The position numbers and the translations under genes are program-made. A stretch of 64,000 nucleotides of DNA from Letharia columbiana (taxonomy: Eukaryota; Ascomycota; Lecanoromycetes; Lecanorales; Parmeliaceae), in contig NW_023501037.1 of assembly GCF_014066305.1 (NCBI RefSeq), positions 248,001 through 312,000 on the forward strand, in the 5' to 3' direction. The notes under the pieces were generated by a model. That model searched no databases. It was given only the letters and a program-made list of their open reading frames with translations, and was not told the DNA's origin. Every line of letters begins with the position of its first letter. Position 1 is the stretch's first letter. This document shows positions 42,828-54,299 of the stretch, one piece after another.

Positions 42828-45388
42828 ATGTACAACTATCAAGGTATAATGACCCTTTCGAGCATCCTTATAAGCTCCATGGCCTGAGCTCCACAGGTGA
42901 TCCTGCTCAGATAACCCTCGAATTGCTGACATGGCTTTCAGGTGCTCCTGGCTATGGCCGTTCCCCAGCCTTTGGGGGCTTCCCCGGGGGCAGCGCTCCG
43001 CCCGGGATGGGAGCTCCACCCGGAACAGGTAGGCCGCAATCACTGCGTTTCGACAGCTTGTGCTGACAGCTTGTAGCTGCACCAGGTACAGCTCCTCCTC
43101 CAGGCATGCAGGCAAATAATCAGCAACCAGGCCGACCCGGTGGCTTCCCTTCGAGCTTCCAACCACCGGCCAATATGCCCAACATCAACTTCAACGCACC
43201 TGTCATACGCCTCGGCACTACTGGCCCATCGAAGCCAGCCATGTCGTTAGGGAACGAACCGCGGCGTGAGTCAGAGGCCAGATCAGCTCGCCCAGGTTTA
43301 GGGGCTGGCCAGGGCATGGACGCACAACGACAAGCTGTTCGCGAGAGCATGATGCAGCTGGTGCCACCTACGAAAGAAGAAATTGTAAGGACAATTTTCG
43401 TCGGAGGTATAACAGAAGGTGTGGGTGGAGATGAAGGGATAGAACGTATCTTACGGTGTACCGGAAATCTGAGGCGCTGGATCAGGGCAACGGATGCAGA
43501 CAATAAAGCATGCAGATTTGGCTTTGCAGAGTACGAAGATCCCGAAAGTCTTGCTACGGCCGTAGAGGTGCTGAAAGAAGTCGAAGTACCCGTCAAGCCA
43601 CAAGCTGTCAATGGTACCAAGAAGGAAAGAGACAGCGATGATGTAAAGGTCGAGAAGAGCAAAATATTGGTAGAGTTTTTCAAGCGACTGGTGCCTGCGG
43701 CCCTTGCTAACATCATATCTTAGGTCAACATTGACGACGCTTCATACAATTATCTTGAGCAATGGGAGGCATCACGAGGTGACCAAGACCCAATCCAAGC
43801 TCAATTACGTCTAGATGCGGCCAAAAGCGCTCTTGCAGGAGTTCTTGCAGATCTCGCCCATCCTTCAGCACCTATACAAACGAACGACATGTCGAATGTG
43901 GATCGCGACGGTGACTACTCGATGCAGAATGATGACGAAAAGCCAGATGCCGAAGTTGTGACCATACCCCTCTCAGCTGATGATGAACTATCTGATATCC
44001 CAGCCGAGATGCGGGAAACCGTCGCCAAGGAGATCCAAGCCTTCCGCGATCGCAGCACGCGTCGAGACATGGAGCGTCTGAGACGAGAGGAAGAGCTAGA
44101 GGCAATGGAGAGGCGCAGAAACATGAATCAGTCCAGACCTAGTCGTCTTGCGTCTCCCCCTCTGTCAGCACCAAGCGGCCCTGCTGGTGGCGCCAATGGT
44201 ATTCCAGTCGGCCCCAGAGATAGAGGTGTACCTAATGCTCCTGCTGGGCCAAAAGGCTACACAGAATCGCAGATGCCGCGGGATTACCAAAAAGGAGTTA
44301 CGTTTGTGAATGGAAGTGGTATCAATGGCGCAGGCGCCGCCGGCCTGATCGATCGAGAGGACGCGGATAGTGATGCTAGCGATGAAGAGATCGAAAGACG
44401 GAAACAGGAGAAGAAGGAAGCGGAGCTAGAAAAGATGTATCAAGATCAGCGGCGAAGATGGTTGAACCGCGAGCGAAGTCGGACGGCCGCCGTGGAAAGA
44501 GAGAAGGCCAGAGACAAGGAAGAGCAAGCGCAAAAAGAAGCTGAGAAGGAGGCTGTGGCCAAGCGCTTGAGAGAATGGAACGATGATGCTGAAGCGAGTC
44601 GCAAGGTCGAGGAATATTACGTGGATCGGAGCATGTGGATTCGAAATCGCGCTACGTTCAGGAATAGAGAGTCAAACATTGATGATGTGGATCGAAACGC
44701 AGAGGAGAAGGAGAATGCTAGAGATGCCCAGCAGAGAGAACAAGCGAGAGGCATGGCTGATGATTTCCTAAACCGACAAGCGATGGAGCTGGATATCAAG
44801 GCACCTCGTGAACCACAGCGCTTCAAGCTTTCATTGGGTGCAGCAGCTCAAAAGGCTCAAGCAGCTGCTACAGGCCGACGAACGGTTGCTGAAGTTGAAG
44901 GCTTACTTGAAGACGAAGAGGAGGCAGACAGCTCTGCGAAGAGGATACTTATTCCCATCAAATTCGATAACGCAGCTGATGCTATGGGTCTGACCGAAGA
45001 AGAGAGAGCACAAGCTGCACGACAACTGGCCGCAGATATACCTTCAGATAAGGATGGATTATGGAAGTGGCCGGTCAAATGGGAATTTGTTGACGAGACT
45101 GTTCTTGGCGAACAACTCAAACCTTTTGTGGAGAAGAAGATCGTCGAATATCTTGGGGTGCAGGAGCAGATGCTGGTTGAGGTTGTTGAGGATCATATTC
45201 GAAAAAGAGGTGAACCTCAAGCTCTTGTGGGAGAATTGGAAGGGGTAAGCCATACTAGACTCGATTGCAGGAGACATGCTAACAGACACCTATAGGCTTT
45301 GGATGAAGAAGCGGAAGTACTCGTGAAGAAGCTCTGGCGAATGATCATATTCTTCAGCGAGTCCGAAAAACGAGGCTTGTCAGCATAG
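42828..45388 (+). CDS. RBM25-like splicing factor (RRM + PWI)
   Basis: U1 snRNP-associated type of splicing regulator. Five exons (42828-42843, 42942-43028, 43077-43669, 43724-45244, 45296-45388) encode 769 residues. The first exon is only 16 nt (MYNYQ plus one base). The N-terminus is Gly/Pro-rich. An RRM follows with RNP2-like TIFVGGI and RNP1-like CRFGFAEYED (about residues 130-205). Then come RE/ER-rich charged helices, with long Arg-Glu-Lys coiled-coil from RRRNMNQ through RDKEEQAQKEAEKEA and a conserved WNDDAEASRKVEEYY. The C-terminal PWI domain is WKWPVKWEFVDE...LKPFVEKKIVEYLGVQEQMLVEVVEDHI with final VKKLWRMIIFFSESEKRGL. All joins are in frame. Confidence 0.93.
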
Positions 45389-45806
45389 ATAGCTCATCAT
45401 TATGCAATGCAGCACGTATGCGGAAACCTTTTCTGCCAAAAACTTTATCCTCACAGTCCGTTAAGCGAAATAACACGCGAGAAGCCTGCGTTCAGCTTAC
45501 AGATCTTGTGTGTTAGTCTTCGGTCGATGCTGAAATCGGTGTTCCTCCCCTATGCGCCTGCTATAATGGGTGGTGCACGACAAGACAGTGAGGTAGGAAC
45601 GGGCAACCCTTTTCATCTCACACTTCGGACGCCTGCTCCCGTGGTCAACCACATCCCATCCCCCTTCAGATCCATTCATTCGTGACAGATTTTACAGCAT
45701 ACCATTGCAGCATCCTCTACGAAAGTCCTGATCCACGCATCTCGCAATTGGCATCGACAGAGCCATAACCCACGGTTTCTTGCGCTCCTTGTCACACTCG
45801 TTCATC
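45389..45806. other. intergenic, no gene seen
   Basis: 3' region of the RBM25-like gene and 5' region of the KNH-domain gene on the same strand. Only chance frames are present. Confidence 0.4.
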
Positions 45807-46614
45807 ATGTTCTTCTCCATGGTGCGCCTTTCCCTGATGGCAGCAGGTTTCCTCTTACCTATCCATGTCCAAGCCGTGGCGTTCAGCGTCGACAGCTTCG
45901 AAGGCATCGCCGTTGGCAAACCCATGAGCCTCAGCTGGTGGGGTGATAAGACCGTACGATCCACCACCTTCATCCATCCCAACGTATTGAACTGACGCCC
46001 GTCACGCTCTCAGCCAGTCACCATCAAGTTACTCCAAGGACCCCCAGAGGCACTCGAGGCAGTGGTGACCATCGCACGTGAGTCGATCACCGCCCTAGAT
46101 GCTCATTTCAAAGACTGACCGCCAAAAAGCCAACCTAGCGGGAGACTCGTACACCTGGACGCCGACGACCATTCCAGCCGGCACGTACGTTCTCTCCATC
46201 ACACAAGGAACGTGAGTCGCCTACCTCCCGGCGCGTAAACCACCCCTAGCGGCTGACGACCGCAACAGCGAAACGAACTACTCCCCCCAATTCCCTGTCG
46301 CCGGCACCCCCGCCCCTGCCTCCGCCGGCGCAAAGCCTGTGACCAAAGCTGTACCCCCAGTGGCCACCGGTCATGTCCTCCCGCCCGCTTTGATCGCCGC
46401 TCATTACCCCCCCGCCGGTTACGACAATGGCAGCAGGGGCATCTGCGCGCCTGACGCGTCCGGAAATGGCACCTCTGCCGCTTTCCCATGCGATTCGAGC
46501 GTCGAGCGGACTTTGGGCCATTTTCCGCGCTCCGTGGCTGGGATCGTCAGGACCGGTGGGGCTATTGGTGCTGCGGTGGTGGGAATGGCTTTTGCGTGTA
46601 TGTTGGTGCTTTAG
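45807..46614 (+). CDS. GPI-anchored KNH/Kre9-like wall protein
   Basis: Cell-surface protein of the Ser/Thr-rich GPI-anchored family with a yeast Kre9/Knh1-type Ig-like domain. Four exons: 45807-45953, 46014-46077, 46130-46211 and 46269-46614; 212 residues. The N-terminal signal peptide is MVRLSLMAAGFLLPIHVQA (four codons after the first ATG). The domain follows: FSVDSFEGIAVGKPMSLSWWG, PVTIKLLQGP, then SYTWTPTTIPAGTYVLSITQG and SETNYSPQFPV, the usual 'W.P...l..g.Y.l.i.....n.S..F.V' pattern. A spacer with Pro/Ala/Gly and an N-glycosylation site precedes a hydrophobic C-terminus (AIGAAVVGMAFACMLVL), fitting a GPI-attachment signal. Many Dothideomycete paralogues exist; the role is in wall assembly by inference. 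Confidence 0.88.
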
Positions 46615-46895
46615 ATCCTGGATGGATGGTGCAATGGCTGAGGACTGGTGACTGCGGGCGGGATCTGGAACAGTGGACCAGGTGGACAAGGTTCTCGGTG
46701 CACGCTCGCAGGGTCTCTACATGCACCGTGTTGCTTGACGTAGGTTTGCTCTTGTTGTTCGTTAGCAACACATCATCCTATAATCCAAATGGAATGAGCT
46801 CTGCAAGCAGTCTTTGAATGCTCCCGGTCTATGCTTCTAGGGTATCCGCAGGCGTGAGCCAAATCATCTCTATCATGCACGGCGGTCCGTTGCAA

Positions 46896-47787
46896 CTATG
46901 CATCCTCCTTTGTGGTCATGTCCAGCATCGACGCCGTCTTCCCCAACCCCTTCCAAAACTCGACCCTCTCCCTCAATATCTCCCGGCACCATTCTTTCAT
47001 TCCGTCCAACTTCACCTTCTGAGCGACCCACGAGAACTCCCCCAGATCCAGTTCCCCCTCCCCTCGGTGCTCGTACTCCACCATCTGCAGCAACAACTCC
47101 ACCTTATCGACGTCGTGCACGAACAGACTCTCCAGCGTCTTGCTCTCCTCATACTCTTCGAAGATGGCCCGTATGCCCTTCCCTTGCTCCCCCCGCCCCC
47201 ACTGCCCCAACAGCCCCTCCTCGCCGCAAAGGTACTCCATCGTCTCCGCCTCCCTCCTCGCCTTCTCCTCCTTCGGCACCTGATCCCTGGGCGTGATGTC
47301 CCCGACGAGCAACTCCGCCATGTCGTGCACCAAAGCCATCTTCGTACAGTGGGGCACGTCTAGCCGGGAGCTGAGGGACGGCGGGGCAAGCATGGTGATG
47401 ATGGACATGCGGTACATGTGGTCGGAGATGGATTCGCCGGACGTGATGCCGAAGCGGCGCCAGCCTTCGCGTTTGGTGGTTTTGAGGCGCTCGAGGAGGT
47501 GGAGGAAGGGGAGGGGTGAGGTGGATTGGGAGGTGGGTCGTGCGGTGGGGAGGTTTGCGAGGGCTGTTGGGCTGTCAGTGTTTGGGTTTTTTGACTGTTG
47601 AATGAGGTAGAGAAGAGGCAAGGCGAAGGAGGTGGAGGAGCGGTTATTGTTTACCTGATCGGACGGACCATGGCTCTTCTGGGGCGGCTGCTGCAGGCGG
47701 GGCGCTGGAGACAGCATCTGATGTATCATTGAGTTCGGAGTGGACGGTTGAGTTTGCATTGTCTGATGGTGAGAGTGGAGCGGACAT
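46896..47787 (-). CDS. HD-domain 5'-deoxynucleotidase (HDDC2/YfbR-like)
   Basis: Metal-dependent phosphohydrolase that dephosphorylates deoxynucleoside monophosphates. Exons 47787-47655 and 47563-46896 give 266 residues. The acceptor chosen (ccaacag) is the one that keeps frame (RSALANLPTARP). The HD fold is clear: LLERLKTTKREGWRRFGI, then ESISDHMYRMSIITML with the first His, KMALVHDMAELLVGDITP with the HD pair, and FVHDVDKVELLLQMVEYE with the last Asp. The C-terminal helix has EFWKGLGKTASMLDMT. The first exon is a disordered Ser/Asn/Ala-rich extension beginning MSAPLSPSDN. Length and motif spacing match yeast YBR242W/YGL101W. Confidence 0.92.
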
Positions 47788-48303
47788 GATTATTGATTGA
47801 CTTTTGGTCTAAGCTCGATGATTCTGGTTGAGAAAGGGCGGGTCGGTGGTTGAAGGGTAAAGAAGGAAGGCAATTCTAAGAAATTGTAGGGAGAGAAAAG
47901 AAGGGAGGGGCACGCTTGCTCATATATACATGTTCTTCGTCTTTAAAAATGTTTGGACGACGATTGTCTGGGTCATGAGAACAAAGACGAGAGCATTGAT
48001 GCAGCCCGGAAGCGCTTGTTTTAAGGCTTGTCCTTAGTGGGGCATACCTAACCGCTGTTTCTACCCTGCTTCTAGGCCCTCAAATGGGCTTCTAGGCCCT
48101 TTCCAGCGGATCTTCAGGCACCGTCTCGGGTCATTGTGTTTACTTCGCGTCAACTGTCCCTGGCCTACCAAAGTACCATTTCGGACCACGGTCCTGTCTG
48201 ACAGTCAACTCCATTCTCTTTGATCTACCGAATTGTTTCACTATCCCAATCATTCTGTTTTCCGCTTTTCACTCTATGATGACTCAAGATACGAGACATC
48301 GAA
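47788..48303. promoter_or_regulatory. divergent promoter region between HD gene and HAUS6
   Basis: About 0.5 kb between two divergent start codons. A short near-duplicate TTCTAGGCCCT(C/T) occurs at about 48070 and 48090. Nothing else is recognised. Confidence 0.4.
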
Positions 48304-50694
48304 ATGAGCAAACATTCAGCTGCCTCAGCTCCAACGCATGCGGCTCCAAGCATCTCGCTACTGCTCACCAACCTCCACCTTCTTGACCTCGATAGCCGCG
48401 ATGACTGGCCTTCAATCACCGCCCAAACATTTACGAGCAAGAATACTCTGCAAAACGAGAAGGCCCGAATTCAATGCGTTGAGTGGGCCTTCTACCGCTT
48501 GTTTGAGATTTGGGACCCTGTGGAGACCAAAGACGTCAGACCATGCTCGTACATGTTGAAGTCGCTTCTTGCTAATAGGGAATAGAAGCTCGGACCGTTC
48601 TTTCCTGCCTTCGTGCCGCTGCAATCCCTGAATCTACGTGCCGCCCTCTTCAGATGTCTGAATGAACTCAAGAAGAACGCAATACTGGGAAAAGATGTGA
48701 TAGTCAGAAAGACCTTTTTTGACGACTGTAAGGGTGAAAGGATCCAGGAGTTGCTAGTCTCGTTTTCGACGCTTGTTCTACGAAAGGTTCTGGCCGCCGG
48801 ACTCGGTGGGAAAGCATGTATTGCTGCACGGCTTGCTACAGCCAAAGCTCTCACGGCGAAAGACCAGAGGTCTTTCTTACCTTTAGCTGTTGCCCACCGA
48901 GCATCTTTGACGGCTCTCCTACACAAGAAGAAGGACTTGAGAGAAAAGTACAAGGACTTCGGCCGCACTCTGGATGCGAAGGAGCGAGAGCTAAATCAGA
49001 GATTCGAAGCTGCTGTCTCAACTCAGGATCTTCTTGACAAGAACCCCATGCCTGATCACAAGGTCGCGCGTGTATCGAAGCTATTCGAGAAGAATTGGCA
49101 GGGAGACCGTAGGCCTCTGGAGGTCATTGCACAGGGCGAAGAACAGGGAGTGGAGGACTCTTTACTGGACAGACCATTTTCGGAAACTTGGCTGCAAATA
49201 TCTGCTGGCACTTTCGATGGGGCAACCGGAACCAGCTGGCAGGGTCTCCTACAGGACTTGGACAAGAGGGTAGCAACCCAGGAGGCAAGGCTCACTGACT
49301 GGAAGAACTTCAGGGAGGCAATGAAGAGAGATGACAAGGCTATATCGGCTGCCCGTGACACAAGCTCAACGTTGATACAAATCCGAGATAAGAATTCGCA
49401 TGACCAGAGACAAAGAGACTTCGTCTTTAGCCCGAGAAAAAGCCCGAGGAAGAGCGATTGGGAGGTGGGGGAAAGAAAGAACGAAACATCGCCGACCCAC
49501 CCGATGCGATTGAGAAAGGAGAATACTCAAGACGAGCTCAAGGAGCGGGACCCTGTTTTTAGCCCAAGGAAAAGCCCTCTGAAGAGTATGCTACCAGTCG
49601 AGGATCCAGGAGCCGACACATCTCCCGCTTACTCGCGAGCAGCTTCGAAGCAGAAGGAGACAGAGAGTGTGGCCACTCGGAATGGAGACCTAGGTGGTAT
49701 TACAAAAAGCCCAGTACGAGGTAATCTGCGGGACTATCAAGAAGGAGACACCGCCAACTCCTCTTCTCATGTGTCTAGTATGGACAATACGGATGAGTCT
49801 GGCTTCTCCGAAATCTCTGACGGACAGCTCCAATTAAGCGAACCATCAGACCACACGGTACGCATTGATCACTTAGACTCAACGCAACATTTAGATCAGA
49901 ATGGAGCGTCATCAACCCCCAACAATAAAAAGGACGAACCGCAAAAGCTTGAAAATAGATTCAGCGACATTCCCAGGCCATCAGACCATCCACATACGCT
50001 TTCCACCAAAAACAGCGATCCAGCCACGTTGGACGATGATGACTCTTGGATTTCTTCTCTACCAGTGGAAGACAAGCAGGAAGACATAATTGAATCTGAG
50101 TCGCCAAATGAAGACGACATACTCGCGGAGCAGATCGTCTCAATGACCATCAACGCCGTTCCAACGCCCGCAAAGTCCAAAGTGTCCCTGATAGAAAGGA
50201 CCCGTCAATCGATGGCTTTGGCCAGCCCTGTCGGGCTGCAGAGTTTGCTACCAGAAGGACCTCCCTCAACGCCATTGCCTCCTATAGCCTCCAAGACATC
50301 ACATCCAACTACCGATCCTAGCGGTCCAACGACCCTCCTCGAGCGCACGAGACAATCAATCTCACTGGTACCCTCAATTCCCAAAGGATCTCGCAAATCC
50401 ATGCTTGACCGCCGCACTTCCAAACCTTATCCAACAAATCAGTTTGAAACACCCAAGAGACAGCTGGAGAGGGTGACTGAATTGACTCCGCCGGAAGAGC
50501 TATTCAGCCCTGGAGCAGGGTATGATAGCGTCTTCAAGAGTAGGCCGAAAATTGCGTACAGTCCGAATCCCTCGCCTAAGCCTGGTGATGATCCCGAGAC
50601 GGATGCTGCTGAAGGCGAGAGGAATGGCAATGGCAGGGTTAGGAAGGGGCAGAGGGATGCATCGCCACTAGCAAGAATGACGACCAAGGTCTAG
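48304..50694 (+). CDS. HAUS6: HAUS augmin-like complex subunit 6
   Basis: Augmin recruits gamma-tubulin to existing spindle microtubules for branching nucleation. Exons 48304-48534 and 48586-50694 give 779 residues. The 51-nt intron (48535-48585) contains an in-frame TAG; splicing gives WDPVETKDKLGPFFPAF, as in the family. The HAUS6 N-terminal domain spans residues about 20-230: FYRLFEIWDPVETKD, LQSLNLRAALFRCLNELKKN, DDCKGERIQELLVSFSTLVLRKVLA. Coiled-coil helices follow (KKDLREKYKDFGRTLDAKERELNQRF). From about residue 360 the chain is disordered, with repeated SPRKSP motifs (FSPRKSPRKS, FSPRKSPLKS) that resemble CDK sites, and two ERTRQS(M/I) motifs near 50195 and 50340. Confidence 0.9.
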
Positions 50695-51112
50695 GGTTTT
50701 CGCTTGCGGAGAAAGTAGCTTCAATGAGAAAATTGAAGACCTTGAGTGCTATCTGTCATAGTCTTCGCTGATATACATTATTATGTTCGCACTGCTGATA
50801 TCCCGCAGCTTTGAATACAGTAGCACGTCTCCTTCCTCACACGTGATAGATCTGCTTGACCGCCAGGATGTGCCCGGCATGACGAAGAGACTACTACGTG
50901 CCCTGATTCTTAGATACTCTCAAAAGCAATGTCAGAATAGCCTGTCTGAGACCGGGCGTGCTTCCCTACACAACCCAGGCGAATTCCAAAGACAGCGACC
51001 TTTTGCCGCACAATGCAGTGCCACGGTCTGAACCAGTAGCACAGATTCCGGAGGCCCGCAACCGGTGTCTCTTTCGAGGTCCATCGAGAGGCGGGAGTGA
51101 CGACGACGCCAT
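50695..51112. other. convergent 3' intergenic region
   Basis: Between the stops of HAUS6 (+) and the RecQ fragment (-). No gene is seen. Confidence 0.4.
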
Positions 51113-52630
51113 TCACGATTTGCAGACTTGATCGAACCTCTTGACGAGCTCCTGTGACCACGTATCGTTAGCGTCGAAACCCCGAGACCAAGTCTCCGTG
51201 ACGATGGACCGGAACACTGGTCGTACCTCGAAGTCGCAATCGTCCATGCTTCCAAACACCGCGTGCTTCCCCAGCTTCTCCACGGTAACCCTCGGGCTCG
51301 ATATGCCAAAGGCAACCCTGGCCAAGAATCGCGCGTCGTCCCGGACCGTGGTAGCGGCCAGAATCGCCTTGATCTTCCGCTCGTCAATACGGCCTTTGCG
51401 AGACTGGTTGTGCGCTTGGATGAATTTGACTTGGGTTTTCGTAAGACAGAAGTTGCAGTGTCCACAACCTCCTTTGGGCACAGTACCATCGTCCGCGAAA
51501 TGTCTGGCCAGTTCCCGACTCAGGCAGCCCTTGGTGGTGACGAGGTCGATAACTTGCTGGACTCGTTCCATGTCGCTCTTTTCTCTGGCCTCAATCTGCG
51601 CGTAGATAGATGTGGTTATCTGACGCTTCGCCTCTTCCCCTTGCGGGAAGTCCTTGAGAACGCGGAAGCGGTTCACCACACCACTTGGCTGTAGTTCAAT
51701 AGCTCCAGAGTCGTTCCATTCTTGCAGTTTCTTCACCGCGTCCGCTCGCTGGAAGCCTCCGCTACCAGCAGCTGCGTCGACGTCGATTCGCGTCCACTTG
51801 TGGGCAGTCTTGCTCATCTTTTTGAGTGCCTTGGTAACCGGAGAGCCATCCGCAGTGCGGCTCTCGAAAGCTTGAGACTTGATGTATTTATACTCGGAAT
51901 ACTTGGGCTTGATTGCCCTGATGAGCTCAAAACGAAGCTCGAGCTGCGCGTTCAAGAGATCCAGTGCATTTTTCTAGGGGAAGGTAAGGGGTTGTTTCCT
52001 CGTAATTTAGGAGTAGGGAGGCTTACACGGATGTCCCACTCCCTAGACTCCTCATTCAGATTCCGTTCAATGACATCCCCTGCCTTAGCATATCGGTGAA
52101 GTTCCAAGAACTCCCCTACCAAACCTTTGACACTCCTCAGGCTTGGCACGTCGGCCCTAGACCATTCCTCCATGATCTTGATGTCCTCGGCGCAAAGATA
52201 GATCATGCAGGTACTCTCCAGGCCATCACGTCCAGCGCGTCCGATTTCTTGGCTGTAACCTTCAAGGCTCTTGGGGACGGCGTAATGGACAACGTTGCGG
52301 ATGTTCGATTTGTCTATACCCATACCGAAGGCGATCGTAGCGACGATGATGATGTTATCTGAGGCCATAAACTTGTCTTGAATCGTGGTTCTAGCGTCAT
52401 TTGCCATTCCAGCATGATATCCATGGGCATTGAATCCGTCTCGTTTTAGACTTGCAGTTATAATGTCCGTTTGCTGTGTGAGGATTAGAATCTGTGCACT
52501 TGCAATGGAGGTCTCATACGTACATCATGTGTTTGAACGTAGACTATGGAAGGTCCTTTATGCTTTTTTAAGAATGTTTTCACAGCTTCCTCCTTGTCCT
52601 TAGCAGACTCGAATAATAGATAAAGACTAG
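51113..52630 (-). pseudogene. RecQ-family DNA helicase, 5'-truncated
   Basis: The remaining four exons encode the second half of a RecQ helicase. They begin at about LYLLFESAKDKEEAVKTF, then HKGPSIVYVQTHD, TASLKRDGFNAHGYHAGM, TIAFGMGIDKSNIRNVVHY and the motif VI region GYSQEIGRAGRDG. The RecQ zinc region follows (CLSRELARHF...GGCGHCNFC), then a C-terminal segment ending QVCKS with a stop at 51113-51115. Introns at 51974-52026 and about 52474-52526 keep frame, and one more lies near the 3' end. The Walker A, DEAH and other motifs of the first RecA domain should lie above about 52630, but the AT-rich LINE begins there and no RecQ sequence resumes beyond it. Unless the 5' half lies elsewhere and is trans-encoded, this is a dead gene. 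The retained part shows no internal stops. Confidence 0.85.
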
Positions 52631-52699
52631 AAACTATTAATAGACGAAGTAGCTATTACTTTTAGAGCGGCGATAGTATTTATAGAAAGGGCGAATAAT

Positions 52700-53800
52700 A
52701 AATTTAAAATTTAGATAGTCTTAGACGAAGTATATAAACTAGTTATTAACTTAAGTAATCGAGATAGTAATATAAAGAAAAAGATTATATATATTAAGTA
52801 TTAGATAGCTAGTCTAAAAAGTAATATATCGATAACTAGCTACGTTAGCGTACTAAAGGCCGATTCTTAATATTCTTCTTTACTATTAAAGAAATTCTCT
52901 ATTATATTATTAGTAATATCAAAATAAGATTAAGTATTATATAATAAGCTAAATGAGATTATTATAAAGTTATAAGATAAGATAATAAGTAAAGTATTAA
53001 AGAGGAAGATATCGAGCGAGATAATTACGATAATTAATAAATATATAAAGAGTATAAATATTATAAGAAAATCTATTAGAACGACTAGAAGGCTAGCGAG
53101 TAGCGATATATATATTATAGCTATAAATAAGAAGAAGGCGAATAGATTAAGAAAAAGTAAGGATTAGACTTTAAAGATAAGTAATAACACGAGAGTAATT
53201 ACTAAAATATATAGTCTTCTACTTTATAAAGTAAGAATTAATATATTTAATATTAAAGATATAACTACGATAATTAAAAGAGTTTAGAATAAGAATATTA
53301 ATACGCTAAGTCTCGATATAGTATAACTAGACTAATTTAACGCGAATAAAGAGAATTATAATAAGAGTTTATTAATTATCGAATTAGTATCTCTAGAGAA
53401 AGAAAATAGAGTACTAAAAGAAGGTCTAGTTATCGATTCGAAACTATATAGCTATTACGTCTATAATAAGTAGTATAGATTAAAGTAATACTTCGTATAT
53501 TGGAAATACGATTATCTATCGACTATATATTCTAAAAAGAATTACTTAGTATACGGGAAATACTTAGAAAAGTATTATTATAAAGAATATACGGCCGATA
53601 CTCGTAAATATTCGATTTGCGAGGGATTATATAAGGCTTAAAATAAGATATATTTAGTAAAGAAGAGGGAGATAGCGAGAATAAGAATAGCGAGATAATA
53701 AACTTCTTTACGATTTATAATAACGAAGGAAGTATCGATTAGCTATTAAATAAGCGATTAATTAAATAATTACTTTTAGAATACGTTTAATCGTAGGCGA
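52700..53800 (+). pseudogene. LINE ORF1 (gag-like) remnant
   Basis: Around 53444-53640 the + strand reads as several spaced Tyr residues where a zinc-knuckle protein would have Cys (for example YYVYNK, FVYWKY, YLVYGKY), with one surviving Cys in SICEG. TGY-to-TAY change is exactly the G-to-A outcome of RIP. The exact start and end cannot be given because of stop codons. Confidence 0.6.
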
Positions 53801-54299
53801 AATAAGGAATTTTTTTTAAGGCTAGTATTTACGCGTAATAAGTTAATAGATAGAGATAGAATAGTTAATAAGAGAGGAATTAGAGGGCCGAACCTCGAAA
53901 GAACTACTATATCGAATCTTTAGTCGAGTAAAAGAAGATATACTTTTATATTATTAATAAGGGTCTTATCTAGAAATAGATCGCTCTTTAAAGTAGTAAA
54001 TGAAGTTAAATAATATAAGAACGATATAGCGATAGAGGAAATTAATAATCTCGAAAATGATAGATAGCCTCTAAGTTAAAAGAGTAATAATAAGAGAATT
54101 ACGATTCTCGTTAATAAGAATAAAAAGAGATATATTCGATTTATCGACGATTAAGAAAAGAAGAATACTTAGAAAGAGAATATAAACTCTATAAACTAGG
54201 CGAAGCGAGTAAGTAATATTAATAATAATATCGAGAAATAATAGTATATCTTAGTTAGCTATTAATACTATAATATAATATAAGAAAATTTAAAATAAT

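Noticed and set aside
48304..48590. HAUS6 as a pseudogene because of an in-frame TAG at 48583-48585
   Set aside because: A 51-nt GT..AG intron removes the stop and restores the family sequence exactly.
51113..52630. RecQ fragment as a telomere-linked helicase marking a chromosome end
   Set aside because: No telomeric repeat is seen, and housekeeping genes (SEC27 and others) continue beyond it on the far side of the LINE. A subtelomeric position is not supported by this window.
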